A stretch of 64,000 bases of DNA from an uncultured Sphingomonadaceae bacterium (GCA_947499255.1 CANMNF010000002.1:818430-882429); one strand, 5' to 3'. Shown: positions 7,791-16,548, counted from the stretch's first letter. Made by a program: numbers and translations. The notes: generated by a model not told the origin, from the sequence alone.

Positions 7791-8851
7791 ACAAACTGCC
7801 CGATCGTAAAGGCAATTGCCATCGATATGGGCAGCGTCGCGACCCATGATAGCAGCACGTTGCGCACCACCGATATATCGAGCGTGCCTGCCGCTCCGCC
7901 TGTGCCGATGATCGATCCGACAGAGACATGCGTGGTGGAAACGGGCATGCCCAAACGGCTGGCGAACAGGACCAGCCCGGCTGTGATCAGATTGGCTGAC
8001 ACGCCTTGCCCGGTATCCAGACGATTGATTTTCTTGCTCATCGTTTCTGCCACGCGGCGCGATAACAGCCAGCCGCCAAGTCCCATCGCCACCGTTGCCA
8101 CAAGCGCTGATCCTATCCCATCGAGCAATTGCGAGGCGATCAGCAATGCGGCGAGCTTGGGCGTATCATTGACCCCTCTGGCAAAGCAGATCGCGCTGGC
8201 GGAAAGCAGATGCACACCATCCATAAACCGGCTCGGCGTAGGGGTGCTGACAGTACCCATCGCGCCTAGGGAGGGAGCATTCGCCGCCTTGTTTTCGCGC
8301 CGCGCGCGGATGATGCGATAAGCGATATAGCCAAGGGTGAAGGAGATGATCGGGCTGGTCAAAAGCGGCAGCACAAAACCAGAGCCCAGATTGGCAAGGT
8401 TGATCGGGGTCTCGCTCAAAGCCAGCCCTGCGCCCACCAATCCGCCCACCAGCGCATGGGTGGTGGAAATGGGAAAGCCCAGCCGCGTTGCCAGCATCAC
8501 CGTGGTCGCCGCGCCGCCTGCCACGGCCAACGCAAATGCCGGCGTGTTGGCCAAGCCGTCATCCACCAAGCCTTTACCCGAGAACTGCTGCACCAGACTT
8601 TCTGCAATCAGGATCGATGCAATTCCCCCCAGAACGGTGGCCACGGTGGCAAGCAAAAGCGCGCGTTTAAAAGGCAGCGTTTCACTGCCCCAAACCGTTG
8701 CGAACCCTTTGAAATTGTCATTGGCGCCGTTGCTAAAAGCAAGGAAGATAGCCGCAAATGCGAGCATGGCGATAATAAGAATGGTTTTCTCCCAAGAGGC
8801 GCGATTGCGGGTTTGTACCGCGGTGATGATGCACGGTATTCGCGCTGCCAT
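7787..8851 (-). CDS. Inorganic phosphate transporter, PiT family
   Basis: A roughly 354-residue membrane protein of the PiT/Pit low-affinity phosphate symporters. The two inverted-repeat signature motifs are present: SNGANDNFKGFA in the first half and ARGVNDTPKLAALL in the second. The two repeats also each carry a PISTTHA/PVSTTHV element (GFPISTTHALVGGLVG and GMPVSTTHVSVGSIIG), a hallmark of the family. About ten transmembrane segments are visible. The start is uncertain: ATG 8851 gives a 28-residue extension, while ATG 8767 would begin directly in the first helix. The stop shares a TTAA with the nadB stop (4-bp convergent overlap). No phoU-like gene is beside it. Confidence 0.9.
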   Translation of the reverse strand: MAARIPCIITAVQTRNRASWEKTILIIAMLAFAAIFLAFSNGANDNFKGFATVWGSETLPFKRALLLATVATVLGGIASILIAESLVQQFSGKGLVDDGLANTPAFALAVAGGAATTVMLATRLGFPISTTHALVGGLVGAGLALSETPINLANLGSGFVLPLLTSPIISFTLGYIAYRIIRARRENKAANAPSLGAMGTVSTPTPSRFMDGVHLLSASAICFARGVNDTPKLAALLIASQLLDGIGSALVATVAMGLGGWLLSRRVAETMSKKINRLDTGQGVSANLITAGLVLFASRLGMPVSTTHVSVGSIIGTGGAAGTLDISVVRNVLLSWVATLPISMAIAFTIGQFV

Positions 8852-8898
8852 CCTGCTTGGTTACGCGTGATCGGCGCGATTGGTACGCAAAGCGCGCT

Positions 8899-9120
8899 CT
8901 AGTCCCCGATCATCAACAAAAGCGCCCATGTCAGCCCCGTACCACCCAAAAACAGATACCAGCTCCAATATAGCTCAATATCGATGCCCAGTTGCGCGAT
9001 ATCGACATCGAAACTGCGAATGGCCAGTGTTCCGCCCGATCCGCCGCCTGACCCCATGAACAGGCAAACGATCAAAGTGAGTACTATTCCAAAGGGGACA
9101 GCTTTGAGTAATGCGATCAT
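8899..9120 (-). CDS. Small two-helix membrane protein
   Basis: A 73-residue protein beginning MIALLKAVPFGIVLTLIV, with one hydrophobic helix at each end (about residues 5-22 and 48-70) separated by a Gly/Ser-rich and acidic loop (GSGGGSGGTLAIRSFDVDI). The N-in/C-in hairpin topology is inferred. It reads towards and lies 47 bases upstream of the phosphate transporter on the same strand, so it may be in one transcript with it. I do not recognise the family. Confidence 0.55.
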   Translation of the reverse strand: MIALLKAVPFGIVLTLIVCLFMGSGGGSGGTLAIRSFDVDIAQLGIDIELYWSWYLFLGGTGLTWALLLMIGD

Positions 9121-9547
9121 GGGTGGGTGAGCCTCTCTGTTTTTCGACGACGTCCCAAGGGCAATGTGGCGCAAGCGAAGCGCTTGGTCCAGCCTTGAGT
9201 GGTCAATTCCTGGTGCAGTTCTTGATGCAATTGCGGTGCGATGATTCTATTGCATCGCAGCATTGTTGCGTGGTTTTGTGCAAAAGATTCACACTTGCGA
9301 ATTTGCATAGTTTTTTTCCGCAGTTTCGATTTCCCCCTTGCGCAACCCGCAAGCCTTGGGAAGTCCACGCGTCGCGGCGTATTGCTGCCATGGGACGCCC
9401 AAGGTTTCATTATCAAGATGGCATAAATCGCAATTAACCCTCTTGCGCCCAATTACGGTGTGATTCACCATTGATTGTGTGCGGGGATGACCTCGACACG
9501 CTATATGTTGATTTAGCGTACTGACGTACGTCGTAAGGAGTTATTAG
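9121..9547. other. Intergenic region, promoter-like, no clear gene
   Basis: About 430 bases without a convincing gene. It contains three GATTC sites (9243, 9286, 9462), the sequence methylated by CcrM-type enzymes of alphaproteobacteria (GANTC), and a perfect 10-bp palindrome gacgtacgtc at 9523-9532 just before the ribosome site of the small frame at 9548. Whether any of these regulate the ribonucleotide reductase genes downstream is unknown. Confidence 0.4.
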
Positions 9548-9730
9548 GTGAGCAAGAGTTCCGTTCCGATTGAAATCGCTGGTTTCGTTGACCGTCGTGT
9601 ATGGGTTGTGGAAAGCTTTATGGGGACATCAGGTTTTAGATGGTGTTCCTTCAAGAATGACAAATTTCGTGACTCCCACCAATCTCGTGGGTTCAAGCTG
9701 TCAACAGCCGCCATCGTTAGCGAGCTTTAG
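9548..9730 (+). CDS. Possible small protein with strong ribosome site
   Basis: A 60-codon frame opening with GTG at 9548, seven bases after a near-ideal TAAGGAG. The product (VSKSSVPIEIAGFVDRR...) begins with an amphipathic stretch and ends LSTAAIVSEL; no family is recognised. The strong Shine-Dalgarno and spacing are the only evidence for translation. It could be a leader or a small protein belonging to the ribonucleotide reductase control region, since nrdA starts 219 bases later. It could equally be chance. Confidence 0.35.
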   Translation: MSKSSVPIEIAGFVDRRVWVVESFMGTSGFRWCSFKNDKFRDSHQSRGFKLSTAAIVSEL

Positions 9731-9820
9731 TTGAGGCCGAATTGCGATGATTTTTTATTGACCTGTTGACAATTCCCGGCACAAGATTCAGAACACAACC
9801 ACTAGATGATTTGGAGAATG

Positions 9821-9842
9821 GACTACACCATATGGTGTAGTC
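9821..9842. promoter_or_regulatory. Perfect 22-bp palindrome upstream of nrdA
   Basis: The half-site gactacaccat is followed immediately by its exact reverse complement, giving a 22-bp perfect inverted repeat centred between 9831 and 9832, 107 bases before the nrdA start. A dyad of this length with no loop is typical of a dimeric repressor operator rather than a terminator. It does not fit the NrdR box, whose ACAC and GTGT ends are 8 bases apart rather than 6. A TTGACA lies about 50 bases upstream (9766-9771), so the palindrome would sit near or just after a promoter. The regulator is unknown. Confidence 0.6.
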
Positions 9843-9949
9843 ATTTACGTTTCGCGCCCTGCCTGTATGGTTTCAATCTGAAGAGTATTGCTTTTCAGTA
9901 CATTTCGGGATTCGGCTCGAGCGTCAGTGGCAAAGCTGGGAGCTGACAA

Positions 9950-11992
9950 ATGGAACTTCGAGTAGATGGTTCTTTAGACGAAACGCATATCGACGAATCT
10001 GCCTCATCCGGAAATTCTAAAAGCGGGAAAAAAGCAGTCGATATGACGTCCAAGGATGATGGCAGCCAAGAGCTGGTAAGCGAAGCGACTGCACAAGCGA
10101 CCGCAAATGCTTTGGCACAAGCGGCAACCGCGGCTGCTCTTGCTGAAAGCGAAGCCAATACCGGCTCCAAGAAAGTCAATCCGCGCCGTTTTGATGTGCA
10201 GACCGATCCTGAGCGTGATGCCAATTTGACCGAATTTGGCAAAGAAACGCTGATCGATCGGTATTTGCTGCCCAATGAAGGTTTTCAGGATCTGTTTGCG
10301 CGCGTCGCGGATGCTTATGCCGATGATGCCGAACATGCGCAGCGTTTGTATGATTATATCTCGAACCTGTGGTTCATGCCGGCAACGCCTGTCTTGTCCA
10401 ATGGCGGCACCGGGCGCGGCCTGCCGATCTCATGCTATCTCAACTCTGTGTCAGACAGCCTTGATGGCATTGTTGGCACATGGAATGAAAATGTGTGGCT
10501 GGCCTCCAAAGGCGGCGGCATCGGCACTTATTGGGGCGATGTGCGCGGCATTGGTGAGCCGGTTGGCCTGAACGGCAAGACCAGCGGCATCATTCCGTTT
10601 GTGCGGGTGATGGACTCGCTGACTCTGGCGATTTCGCAAGGGTCGCTGCGCCGTGGATCGGCCGCTTGCTATATCGACATTCACCACCCGGAAATCGAAG
10701 AATTCCTCGAAATCCGCAAACCTTCTGGCGATTTTAACCGTAAGGCGTTGAACCTGCATCACGGCGTGTTGCTAACCGATGCGTTTATGGAAGCGGTGCG
10801 TGCAGGCGACAAGTTTGAATTGCTGTCTCCCAAAGATGGCAGCGTGCGCGGCGAAGTGGATGCACGTTCGCTGTTCCAGAAACTGGTCGAAACGCGGCTT
10901 GCAACAGGTGAGCCTTATATTGTCTTTTCTGACACGGTGAACCGCATGATGCCCAAGCATCACCGCGATCTGGGCCTTAAGGTTTCCACCTCCAACCTGT
11001 GTTCTGAAATCACTTTGCCCACCGGGATTGATCATCTGGGCAAAGATCGCACCGCGGTGTGCTGCCTGTCCTCGCTCAATCTGGAAAAGTGGGACGAATG
11101 GAACGGCAATAAGCAATTCATTGAAGATGTGATGCGCTTCCTCGACAATGTGTTGCAGGATTATATTGACCGCGCGCCCGATGAAATGGCCCGTGCGAAA
11201 TACTCTGCCAGCCGTGAACGTTCGGTGGGCATGGGCGTGATGGGCTTCCACTCCTTCTTGCAAAGCAAGAGCATTGGTTTTGAAAGCCCGATGGCCAAGG
11301 TGTGGAACCTTAAAATGTTCAAGCACATCAATGCCAAAGCGAACGAAGCATCGATGATGCTGGCCAAGGAACGCGGGCCGTGTCCGGATGCCGAAGATAT
11401 GGGCGCGATGGAGCGGTTTAGCTGCAAAATGGCTATTGCTCCCACGGCATCGATTTCGATCATTTGCGGCGGCACCAGCGCGTGTATCGAACCGATCCCG
11501 GCCAATATCTACACGCACAAAACGCTGTCCGGCAGCTTCATCGTGAAGAACCCTTATCTGGAGAAAGTCCTCGATAAGAAGAGCAAGAATTCCAACAATG
11601 TATGGAATTCGATCCTCGAAAAAGGCGGCAGCGTGCAGCACCTTGATTTCCTCTCACCAGAGGAAAAAGCGACCTTCAAGACCAGCTTTGAAATTGATCA
11701 GCGCTGGTTGCTGGAATTTGCCGCAGACCGTTCGCCCTTTATCGATCAGGCGCAATCGCTGAACCTGTTTATCCCGGCTGACGTGGACAAGTGGGACTTG
11801 ATGATGCTGCACTTCCAGGCATGGGAAAAAGGCATCAAATCGCTCTATTACCTCCGTTCCAAATCGGTGCAGCGCGCAGGCTTTGCCGGCGGCGTTGAAG
11901 CGGACAATACCGCCGATGCCCCCGAAATTGAGCTGAAGGCAGAACTGGGCGAGCAGCAAACGGACTATGAGGAATGTCTGGCCTGCCAGTGA
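9950..11992 (+). CDS. nrdA: Ribonucleoside-diphosphate reductase, alpha subunit
   Basis: A 680-residue class I catalytic subunit that reduces ribonucleotides to deoxyribonucleotides with the NrdB radical subunit. Core motifs: WFMPATPVLSNGG, GLPISCYLNSV (first redox cysteine), LRRGSAACYI, STSNLCSEITLP with the active-site N-x-C-x-E (Cys about residue 351), MGVMGFHSF, and the C-terminal swinging-arm cysteine pair in EECLACQ. The N-terminus has no ATP-cone; residues 1-75 are Ser/Lys- and then Ala-rich low complexity. Overall activity may therefore not respond to dATP through that domain. Start 9950 follows GGGAG. nrdB is 4.7 kb downstream rather than adjacent. Confidence 0.95.
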   Translation: MELRVDGSLDETHIDESASSGNSKSGKKAVDMTSKDDGSQELVSEATAQATANALAQAATAAALAESEANTGSKKVNPRRFDVQTDPERDANLTEFGKETLIDRYLLPNEGFQDLFARVADAYADDAEHAQRLYDYISNLWFMPATPVLSNGGTGRGLPISCYLNSVSDSLDGIVGTWNENVWLASKGGGIGTYWGDVRGIGEPVGLNGKTSGIIPFVRVMDSLTLAISQGSLRRGSAACYIDIHHPEIEEFLEIRKPSGDFNRKALNLHHGVLLTDAFMEAVRAGDKFELLSPKDGSVRGEVDARSLFQKLVETRLATGEPYIVFSDTVNRMMPKHHRDLGLKVSTSNLCSEITLPTGIDHLGKDRTAVCCLSSLNLEKWDEWNGNKQFIEDVMRFLDNVLQDYIDRAPDEMARAKYSASRERSVGMGVMGFHSFLQSKSIGFESPMAKVWNLKMFKHINAKANEASMMLAKERGPCPDAEDMGAMERFSCKMAIAPTASISIICGGTSACIEPIPANIYTHKTLSGSFIVKNPYLEKVLDKKSKNSNNVWNSILEKGGSVQHLDFLSPEEKATFKTSFEIDQRWLLEFAADRSPFIDQAQSLNLFIPADVDKWDLMMLHFQAWEKGIKSLYYLRSKSVQRAGFAGGVEADNTADAPEIELKAELGEQQTDYEECLACQ

Positions 11993-12006
11993 GGCGGCCT
12001 TCCGCA

Positions 12007-12321
12007 ATGTTCACTATCGCGATCCCATCTACCAAAACAATCAGGGCCAGCGCAGCAATCGCCGCGCTGGCCTTTTTGTCTGCCTGCGCGTCCCAAATCG
12101 ACGCAGGCGTTGCGCAGAGCGCCGAAGCGCCCGGTTTTTGGTGGGGGCTGTGGCATGGGTTTATCTTTCCATGGGCGTGGATCGGATCGCTGTTTAGCGA
12201 ACAGATCGCGGTCTATGCCGTCCCCAATACTGGCGGCTGGTATGATTTCGGGTTCTTCATCGGCATCACGGTGCTGGGCGGTGGATCGTTTTTCGGCTCG
12301 CGCAGCCGATCGGGCCGATAG
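12007..12321 (+). CDS. Small lipoprotein with W-rich membrane segment
   Basis: A 104-residue exported protein. The signal region ends in a lipobox (AFLSAC). The mature part carries the striking conserved-looking block GFWWGLWHGFIFPWAWI followed by IAVYAVPNTGGWYDFGFFIG, a pattern I recognise from many bacterial genomes as a short lipoprotein of unknown function. A hydrophobic C-terminal segment (FFIGITVLGGGSFFGS) could be a second membrane anchor. The ATG at 12007 lies 14 bases after nrdA, so co-transcription with nrdA is likely. No function is claimed. Confidence 0.65.
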   Translation: MFTIAIPSTKTIRASAAIAALAFLSACASQIDAGVAQSAEAPGFWWGLWHGFIFPWAWIGSLFSEQIAVYAVPNTGGWYDFGFFIGITVLGGGSFFGSRSRSGR

Positions 12322-12396
12322 CGCAGCGCAAAGCTGCGCATTTGTCACTTTCTTCTGGGGCCACTCCGCATTAGCATCGCTGATGTGCAAGGATTG

Positions 12397-15339
12397 ATGC
12401 CAAATCAACGCGGTGCGATGCGTGCAGCATTGGCAGGGGCGCTGGCGTTTACAGCCGTGGTTTGCGCCGTGCCCCATGCGCCAGCGGCCGCGCAAACTGA
12501 CGCGGTGGCTCATCGGCAGATCGCGCTGATCGCGGTGTTATCGGACATGCGCAAACGGGATCGGTTTGGCGTTCCGGCTGAAGAGCTTGCCGCGTGGGAG
12601 GATTGGGCCGCGCAGATTGGCGCTGAACCTGATGCACCCGCGTCGGTGGTCGCAGAAACTCGTCTTGGCCTTGCGATAGCGCGGTTTTACGCCAAGCAAT
12701 ACGAAACCGGCCTCACAGAAGCGCAGGCTGCGCGCGCCATTGTCCCGGCGCTTGGCCACGCCCCCACTTTCGCCGCCGAGCTTGATGCCTATACCAGCCT
12801 CTTGCTGACCGAACTTGGCCAATTCGATGAAGCCGACCAATTGGCGCGCAATGCCATGGATGCAGCGAAAAAAAGCCAGCGTCCCGGCGATCTTGCCCTT
12901 GCGCACAATGCCCGCGCCAATCTCGCTTTTGCGCGCAATGATTTGCCGACCGCGCTCACCAGTTTTTGCAAAGCGCGCGAGCTTGGCCTTGGCGATGCCT
13001 GGGCTGATCCGGGCATGGTGGTGAACAATGCCGCATCGTGCGCGGCGCTGCATTATTACCTCGAAACGCCCGAAACTTTGGAGCAGGTGCGCATCGTGCG
13101 TGATTATGCGCTGGCCAATCTGCCGCCCGATCATGGGCGCATGGGCAATGTCTATAATACCGGATATGCGATCCTGCTGCTTTATGGCCGCCATGCCGAG
13201 GCAGAGGATCTGATCCGCCAGCACCTTGCGCTGGAAAGGCGGCTGCATTCCGGCGATGCTGATGATATTTACGATCCTTTGTCGATGCTCGCCAGGGTGC
13301 GTTCGCGGCGCGGCGCGTTGGAGGATGCTGCCGATCTGTTCGCTGCTGCAGCTGCCATGGCAGAGCGGCTCAGCAATGGTGCGCAGCCTTATATCGCAGG
13401 CATCTCCCGCGCCAATGAAGCGCGCGTTCTGGCACAGTTGGGGCAGCTGGACCGGGCCAAAGCGCAGGCACAGCGCGGGCTGGATCGGCTGCGCGCAGAT
13501 GTGGCGCCCGATGATTGGCATATTGGCAGCGTGCAAGTGTTGCTGGCCGATATTGCGCGCCAGCAGGGCGAGCTGGAACACGGGCTGGCGTTGCTTGACG
13601 AAGGCCTGATTTTGCTGCGCGCGAAATTGCCACCGACCCATAGCGAAGTGGTGACCGGCCAAATGGTGCGCGCGCAATTGCTGGCCCGCATGGGGGAGCG
13701 GGCGGCGGCGCTTGGTGTGGCGCGCGATCTTGTCACCGTGCTGGAAGACAAGATGTTCGATCTCACCGCTGGAGAGCGCGGGCAGGTGGCGCTGGAACCT
13801 TTCCTGCAATCTGCCTTTGGCCGCTATCTTGATGTGGCTTTGCACACCGGTTCTGATCGCGATGCGGTACGCGCGTCGCAATTGCAGCTGATCTCCAATC
13901 TCACGGTCACCAATGCGCGCATTGCCGGGGCGCGGGCGGCGCAAGATGCTGGCATTGCAACATTGCTGGCAGAGCTGGAAACAGCGCAGATCGCGATGGA
14001 GGAGGCGGAGGCAGCATTGCGCGGGGCGCAGGGCGATGATGCGCTAGATAGCGCGCCTTTGGCGGCATCGCTGCAAACAGCGCGCCTTCGCACAGCGGCG
14101 GCAGAGCAGGCTTTGATCGCGCAATTCCCTGATTGGACGGCATTAACGCGGCCTCATGTCGCCTCGCTGGAGGTTTTGCAGGCTAAGTTGGAGCCGGGCG
14201 CAATGTTGGTCTTGCCTGTGGCTTTGGAAGATCGGGCGATCACTATCGGCATCACGGCGGACACAATGGCTTTGGGGCAAAGCGCGGTGCGCCGGGATGA
14301 GCTGGCGGCGTTATCAGACGATTTGCGGCGCGGGATTACTGTTCCATCGGCATTGGATGAGGCAGCAGCGCAGCAGATGTTCGCGCATGTCTTCCCGCCC
14401 GAAGTTGCCGCGCTGCTCGACCAAACGGAGCATTTGGTATTCCCGGCGAGCGGCTATCTGGCGCGCATTCCCCCGGCCATGTTGCAGCGGCCAAATGCTA
14501 GGGAAGGCAGCAATGATCGCGGTCATGACGGCGGTAAGGGCGCATGGCTTGTGCGCAGCCACTCCATCGCCATTGCCGCCAATTTTGCAGGCAATTCTGC
14601 TGCCAATATTTCGGCTGATGACAGCAGCGCTTTTGCCGCTCAAGATCAGCAAACCGCTTTCCTTGGCATTGGTGCGCCATTGGCCATTGCTGCAGCGATA
14701 GCGCAGGCCGATGAAACCTATCGCCTGAACCTTGCCCCGCTGCCCGAAGCTGAAGCGGAATTGATCGCGATAAGCGAAGCTTTGCAATCGGCCCAAATTG
14801 ATGTCCTCACCGGCGCGAATGCGACCGAGCAGCGTTATCGGGAAAAGGCAGCGGCGGTGCGCGGCGGAGTGTTGGCCTTTGCAACGCATGGTTTGATCGG
14901 CGGCGAAGTGCCGGGCCTGTCAGAGCCTGCTTTGCTGCTCACTCCCGATCCCCAAAACGCACAAAGCACCCAAAACGCACAAAGCAGTGGCGACGGGTTC
15001 TTGACTGCAAGCGAGATTGCTCGGGTGCCGCTCAATGCCGATTGGGTGATCCTGTCCGCTTGCAACACTGCATCAGGCGCGGATGGTTCAGCGCCTGCCT
15101 ATTCCGGCCTTGCCAATGCCTTTACCAAAGCGGGTGCGCGCAATCTCATGCTCAGCCATTGGCCCGTGCGCGATGATGCGTCTGCGTTTTTGAGCGTGGA
15201 GACAGTGCGCGGAGCTGCGGGCGGAATGGCGCGGGCGCGCGCTTTGCAACAGGCGCAAATCGCGCTGATGGATAGTGCAACGATCCGCGATGCGGCGCAT
15301 CCTGCAATTTGGGCGCCCTTTGTGATGGTGGAGAATTGA
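12397..15339 (+). CDS. Secreted TPR-CHAT (caspase-like) protein
   Basis: About 980 residues. A signal peptide (AALAGALAFTAVVCAVPHAPAAA) is followed by a long helical tetratricopeptide-type region (about residues 60-480; e.g. LAHNARANLAFARNDLPTA) and a coiled region near 530-580. A C-terminal CHAT domain spans about 700-980. The CHAT caspase-like dyad is intact: His in LAFATHGLIGGE (about residue 831) and Cys in WVILSACNTASG (about 889), with the family's GARNLMLSHWPVRD block after it. It is predicted to act in the periplasm or outside as a cysteine protease or peptide-sensing protein; the substrate is unknown. ATG 12397 is chosen over GTG 12385 and ATG 12418, but the start is uncertain. It sits between nrdA and nrdB. 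Confidence 0.85.
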   Translation: MPNQRGAMRAALAGALAFTAVVCAVPHAPAAAQTDAVAHRQIALIAVLSDMRKRDRFGVPAEELAAWEDWAAQIGAEPDAPASVVAETRLGLAIARFYAKQYETGLTEAQAARAIVPALGHAPTFAAELDAYTSLLLTELGQFDEADQLARNAMDAAKKSQRPGDLALAHNARANLAFARNDLPTALTSFCKARELGLGDAWADPGMVVNNAASCAALHYYLETPETLEQVRIVRDYALANLPPDHGRMGNVYNTGYAILLLYGRHAEAEDLIRQHLALERRLHSGDADDIYDPLSMLARVRSRRGALEDAADLFAAAAAMAERLSNGAQPYIAGISRANEARVLAQLGQLDRAKAQAQRGLDRLRADVAPDDWHIGSVQVLLADIARQQGELEHGLALLDEGLILLRAKLPPTHSEVVTGQMVRAQLLARMGERAAALGVARDLVTVLEDKMFDLTAGERGQVALEPFLQSAFGRYLDVALHTGSDRDAVRASQLQLISNLTVTNARIAGARAAQDAGIATLLAELETAQIAMEEAEAALRGAQGDDALDSAPLAASLQTARLRTAAAEQALIAQFPDWTALTRPHVASLEVLQAKLEPGAMLVLPVALEDRAITIGITADTMALGQSAVRRDELAALSDDLRRGITVPSALDEAAAQQMFAHVFPPEVAALLDQTEHLVFPASGYLARIPPAMLQRPNAREGSNDRGHDGGKGAWLVRSHSIAIAANFAGNSAANISADDSSAFAAQDQQTAFLGIGAPLAIAAAIAQADETYRLNLAPLPEAEAELIAISEALQSAQIDVLTGANATEQRYREKAAAVRGGVLAFATHGLIGGEVPGLSEPALLLTPDPQNAQSTQNAQSSGDGFLTASEIARVPLNADWVILSACNTASGADGSAPAYSGLANAFTKAGARNLMLSHWPVRDDASAFLSVETVRGAAGGMARARALQQAQIALMDSATIRDAAHPAIWAPFVMVEN
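14951..14986 (+). repeat. 18-bp perfect tandem duplication in the CHAT gene
   Basis: The 18-base unit cccaaaacgcacaaagca occurs twice back to back (14951-14968, 14969-14986), encoding a repeated PQNAQST/TQNAQSS stretch in a loop between the catalytic His and Cys of the CHAT domain. It is in frame and probably an indel-tolerant surface loop. Confidence 0.9.
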
Positions 15340-15402
15340 TACCGGCCTTTGACCAAGCGCAGGTAAGCAGTCTTTAACCATTATCGCGCTACGCCGCGAG
15401 CT

Positions 15403-15705
15403 ATGGCTAGTTCAGGGTCCAAACGATTTCCCACCCATCACGGGTATGGCGAGGTGAAGTTCTCGCGGTATCTCGCCTTGTATATCGCGCAGGCAGGGTG
15501 GGTTGCGCTGGGCATTTTCCTGTATTGGGGCGCGTTCTGGCCATCGACCTGCACGCCGGAAAACCTGCTTGAAGTGTATGGCTGTTCGATGCGGCTGCCG
15601 GAAAATGGCGGCTGGCGCGAAGCGGCCTTGCTCACATGGTTGTGGGCGACACCGATATTGATCGCGCTGGAAGTATCGCGCCGTTTCGGGAAATCAAAAG
15701 ACTAA
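15403..15705 (+). CDS. Small membrane protein with two helices
   Basis: A 100-residue protein with two transmembrane segments (about residues 22-45, LYIAQAGWVALGIFLYWGAFW, and 75-92, ALLTWLWATPILIALEV). The intervening loop contains two cysteines (STCTPENLLEVYGCSM) that may form a disulphide on the periplasmic side. It lies 63 bases after the CHAT gene. I do not recognise the family; the ORF is supported by its hydrophobicity pattern and position between same-strand genes. Confidence 0.6.
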   Translation: MASSGSKRFPTHHGYGEVKFSRYLALYIAQAGWVALGIFLYWGAFWPSTCTPENLLEVYGCSMRLPENGGWREAALLTWLWATPILIALEVSRRFGKSKD

Positions 15706-15732
15706 TCTCGCCGCGGCGCAATTGGCCAAATA

Positions 15733-15891
15733 TTAGCGGATTTGCGAGATGGGATTGCCCAGGATCTGGGCCTGGATCATCTGATAATCGGGCGCAAACG
15801 GATCACCGGGCGCACAAAAATCATCAGCGGCTTGCTGCACTGCGGCAAGATCGTGGCCTTGCTGATTTGAGCCGTTATCGGCGCCCGCCAT
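15733..15891 (-). CDS. Small acidic protein, strong ribosome site
   Basis: A 52-residue frame opening at ATG 15891, preceded by GGGGAGGATC, one of the best Shine-Dalgarno sequences in the window. The product (MAGADNGSNQQGHDLAAVQQ...) is Gln/Asp-rich, has one cysteine and ends PISQIR. It looks soluble and helical in its middle. Upstream in-frame codons to 16065 exist but lack a ribosome site. Function unknown. Confidence 0.5.
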   Translation of the reverse strand: MAGADNGSNQQGHDLAAVQQAADDFCAPGDPFAPDYQMIQAQILGNPISQIR

Positions 15892-16020
15892 ATGATCCTC
15901 CCCTTGCTGCAATTGCGTAAAGCATTGTTTGCTTGTTAATTTTTCAATAGCGCAATAAACCGTTTTCGTCAATTTGGGGCGATTGCGGAGGGGCTTTCTT
16001 AAGGGTTCCAAACCGTTATC

Positions 16021-16548
16021 ATGCAGCCACCAATGCTTGAAGAAGTCGCCTTCATTTACGCACACCCGCCGTTCAGTCCGGTGGTGGTCTTAGGCTTGGC
16101 GGTCGCTGGGGCGCTGGGCATCCCGGCATTGATCCAAGGCTCCTATGCTGTGCGCAAATGGCTGCATGAGCGGCGGATCAGGCGTTTGGAGGCGATGCCA
16201 AACGATGATGGATTTCGGCCAGAGTTGGGCGATCCACCGCCGCCTGTCGAAATCCACCGAATGGCCATGGTCGTGCTCGCGGTGATCATTTGGCTAACTG
16301 CTGTGAGCGTGGTTAGGGCCTATGAGTTGGATGGCTTCTGGGAAATCGCCATCAGCGCATTGTTGGGGTTTGTTCCTTGGCTTGCAGCACTCTGGCGCAA
16401 GGCCAACGATCCCAAGGATGAGGACGGGAGCCACTCGCAAGACTACGGCACCCCGCCCGATGTCGAATTTCCGGGCGAAGCAATCGGCGCGTTTCTCATC
16501 GCGGCTGCGTTAATTGCGGGAATTTTTATGATCTGGTGGACCTTGTGA
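16021..16548 (+). CDS. Uncharacterised membrane protein
   Basis: A 175-residue protein with about four hydrophobic segments: residues 18-40 (SPVVVLGLAVAGALGIPAL), 80-100 (MAMVVLAVIIWLTAVSVV), 105-122 (ISALLGFVPWLAALW) and 155-173 (FLIAAALIAGIFMIWW). Basic and proline-rich cytosolic loops separate them. It is the last gene before nrdB and on the same strand. I do not recognise the family; ATG 16021 or ATG 16033 could be the start. Confidence 0.55.
   Translation: MQPPMLEEVAFIYAHPPFSPVVVLGLAVAGALGIPALIQGSYAVRKWLHERRIRRLEAMPNDDGFRPELGDPPPPVEIHRMAMVVLAVIIWLTAVSVVRAYELDGFWEIAISALLGFVPWLAALWRKANDPKDEDGSHSQDYGTPPDVEFPGEAIGAFLIAAALIAGIFMIWWTL

Noticed and set aside
9821-9842. Palindrome as an NrdR box
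   Set aside because: The ACAC and GTGT ends are 6 rather than 8 bases apart and the perfect symmetry extends beyond the NrdR consensus; a second box at 31-32 bases was only weakly present.
10772-11641. 289-codon minus-strand frame inside nrdA
   Set aside because: It is a mirror of the strongly supported nrdA gene with His- and Arg-rich composition typical of antisense frames.
12538-13944. A 468-codon open frame on the minus strand
   Set aside because: It lies entirely inside the TPR-CHAT gene, has no recognisable motif and arises from the GC-rich codon bias; the plus-strand gene is clearly real.
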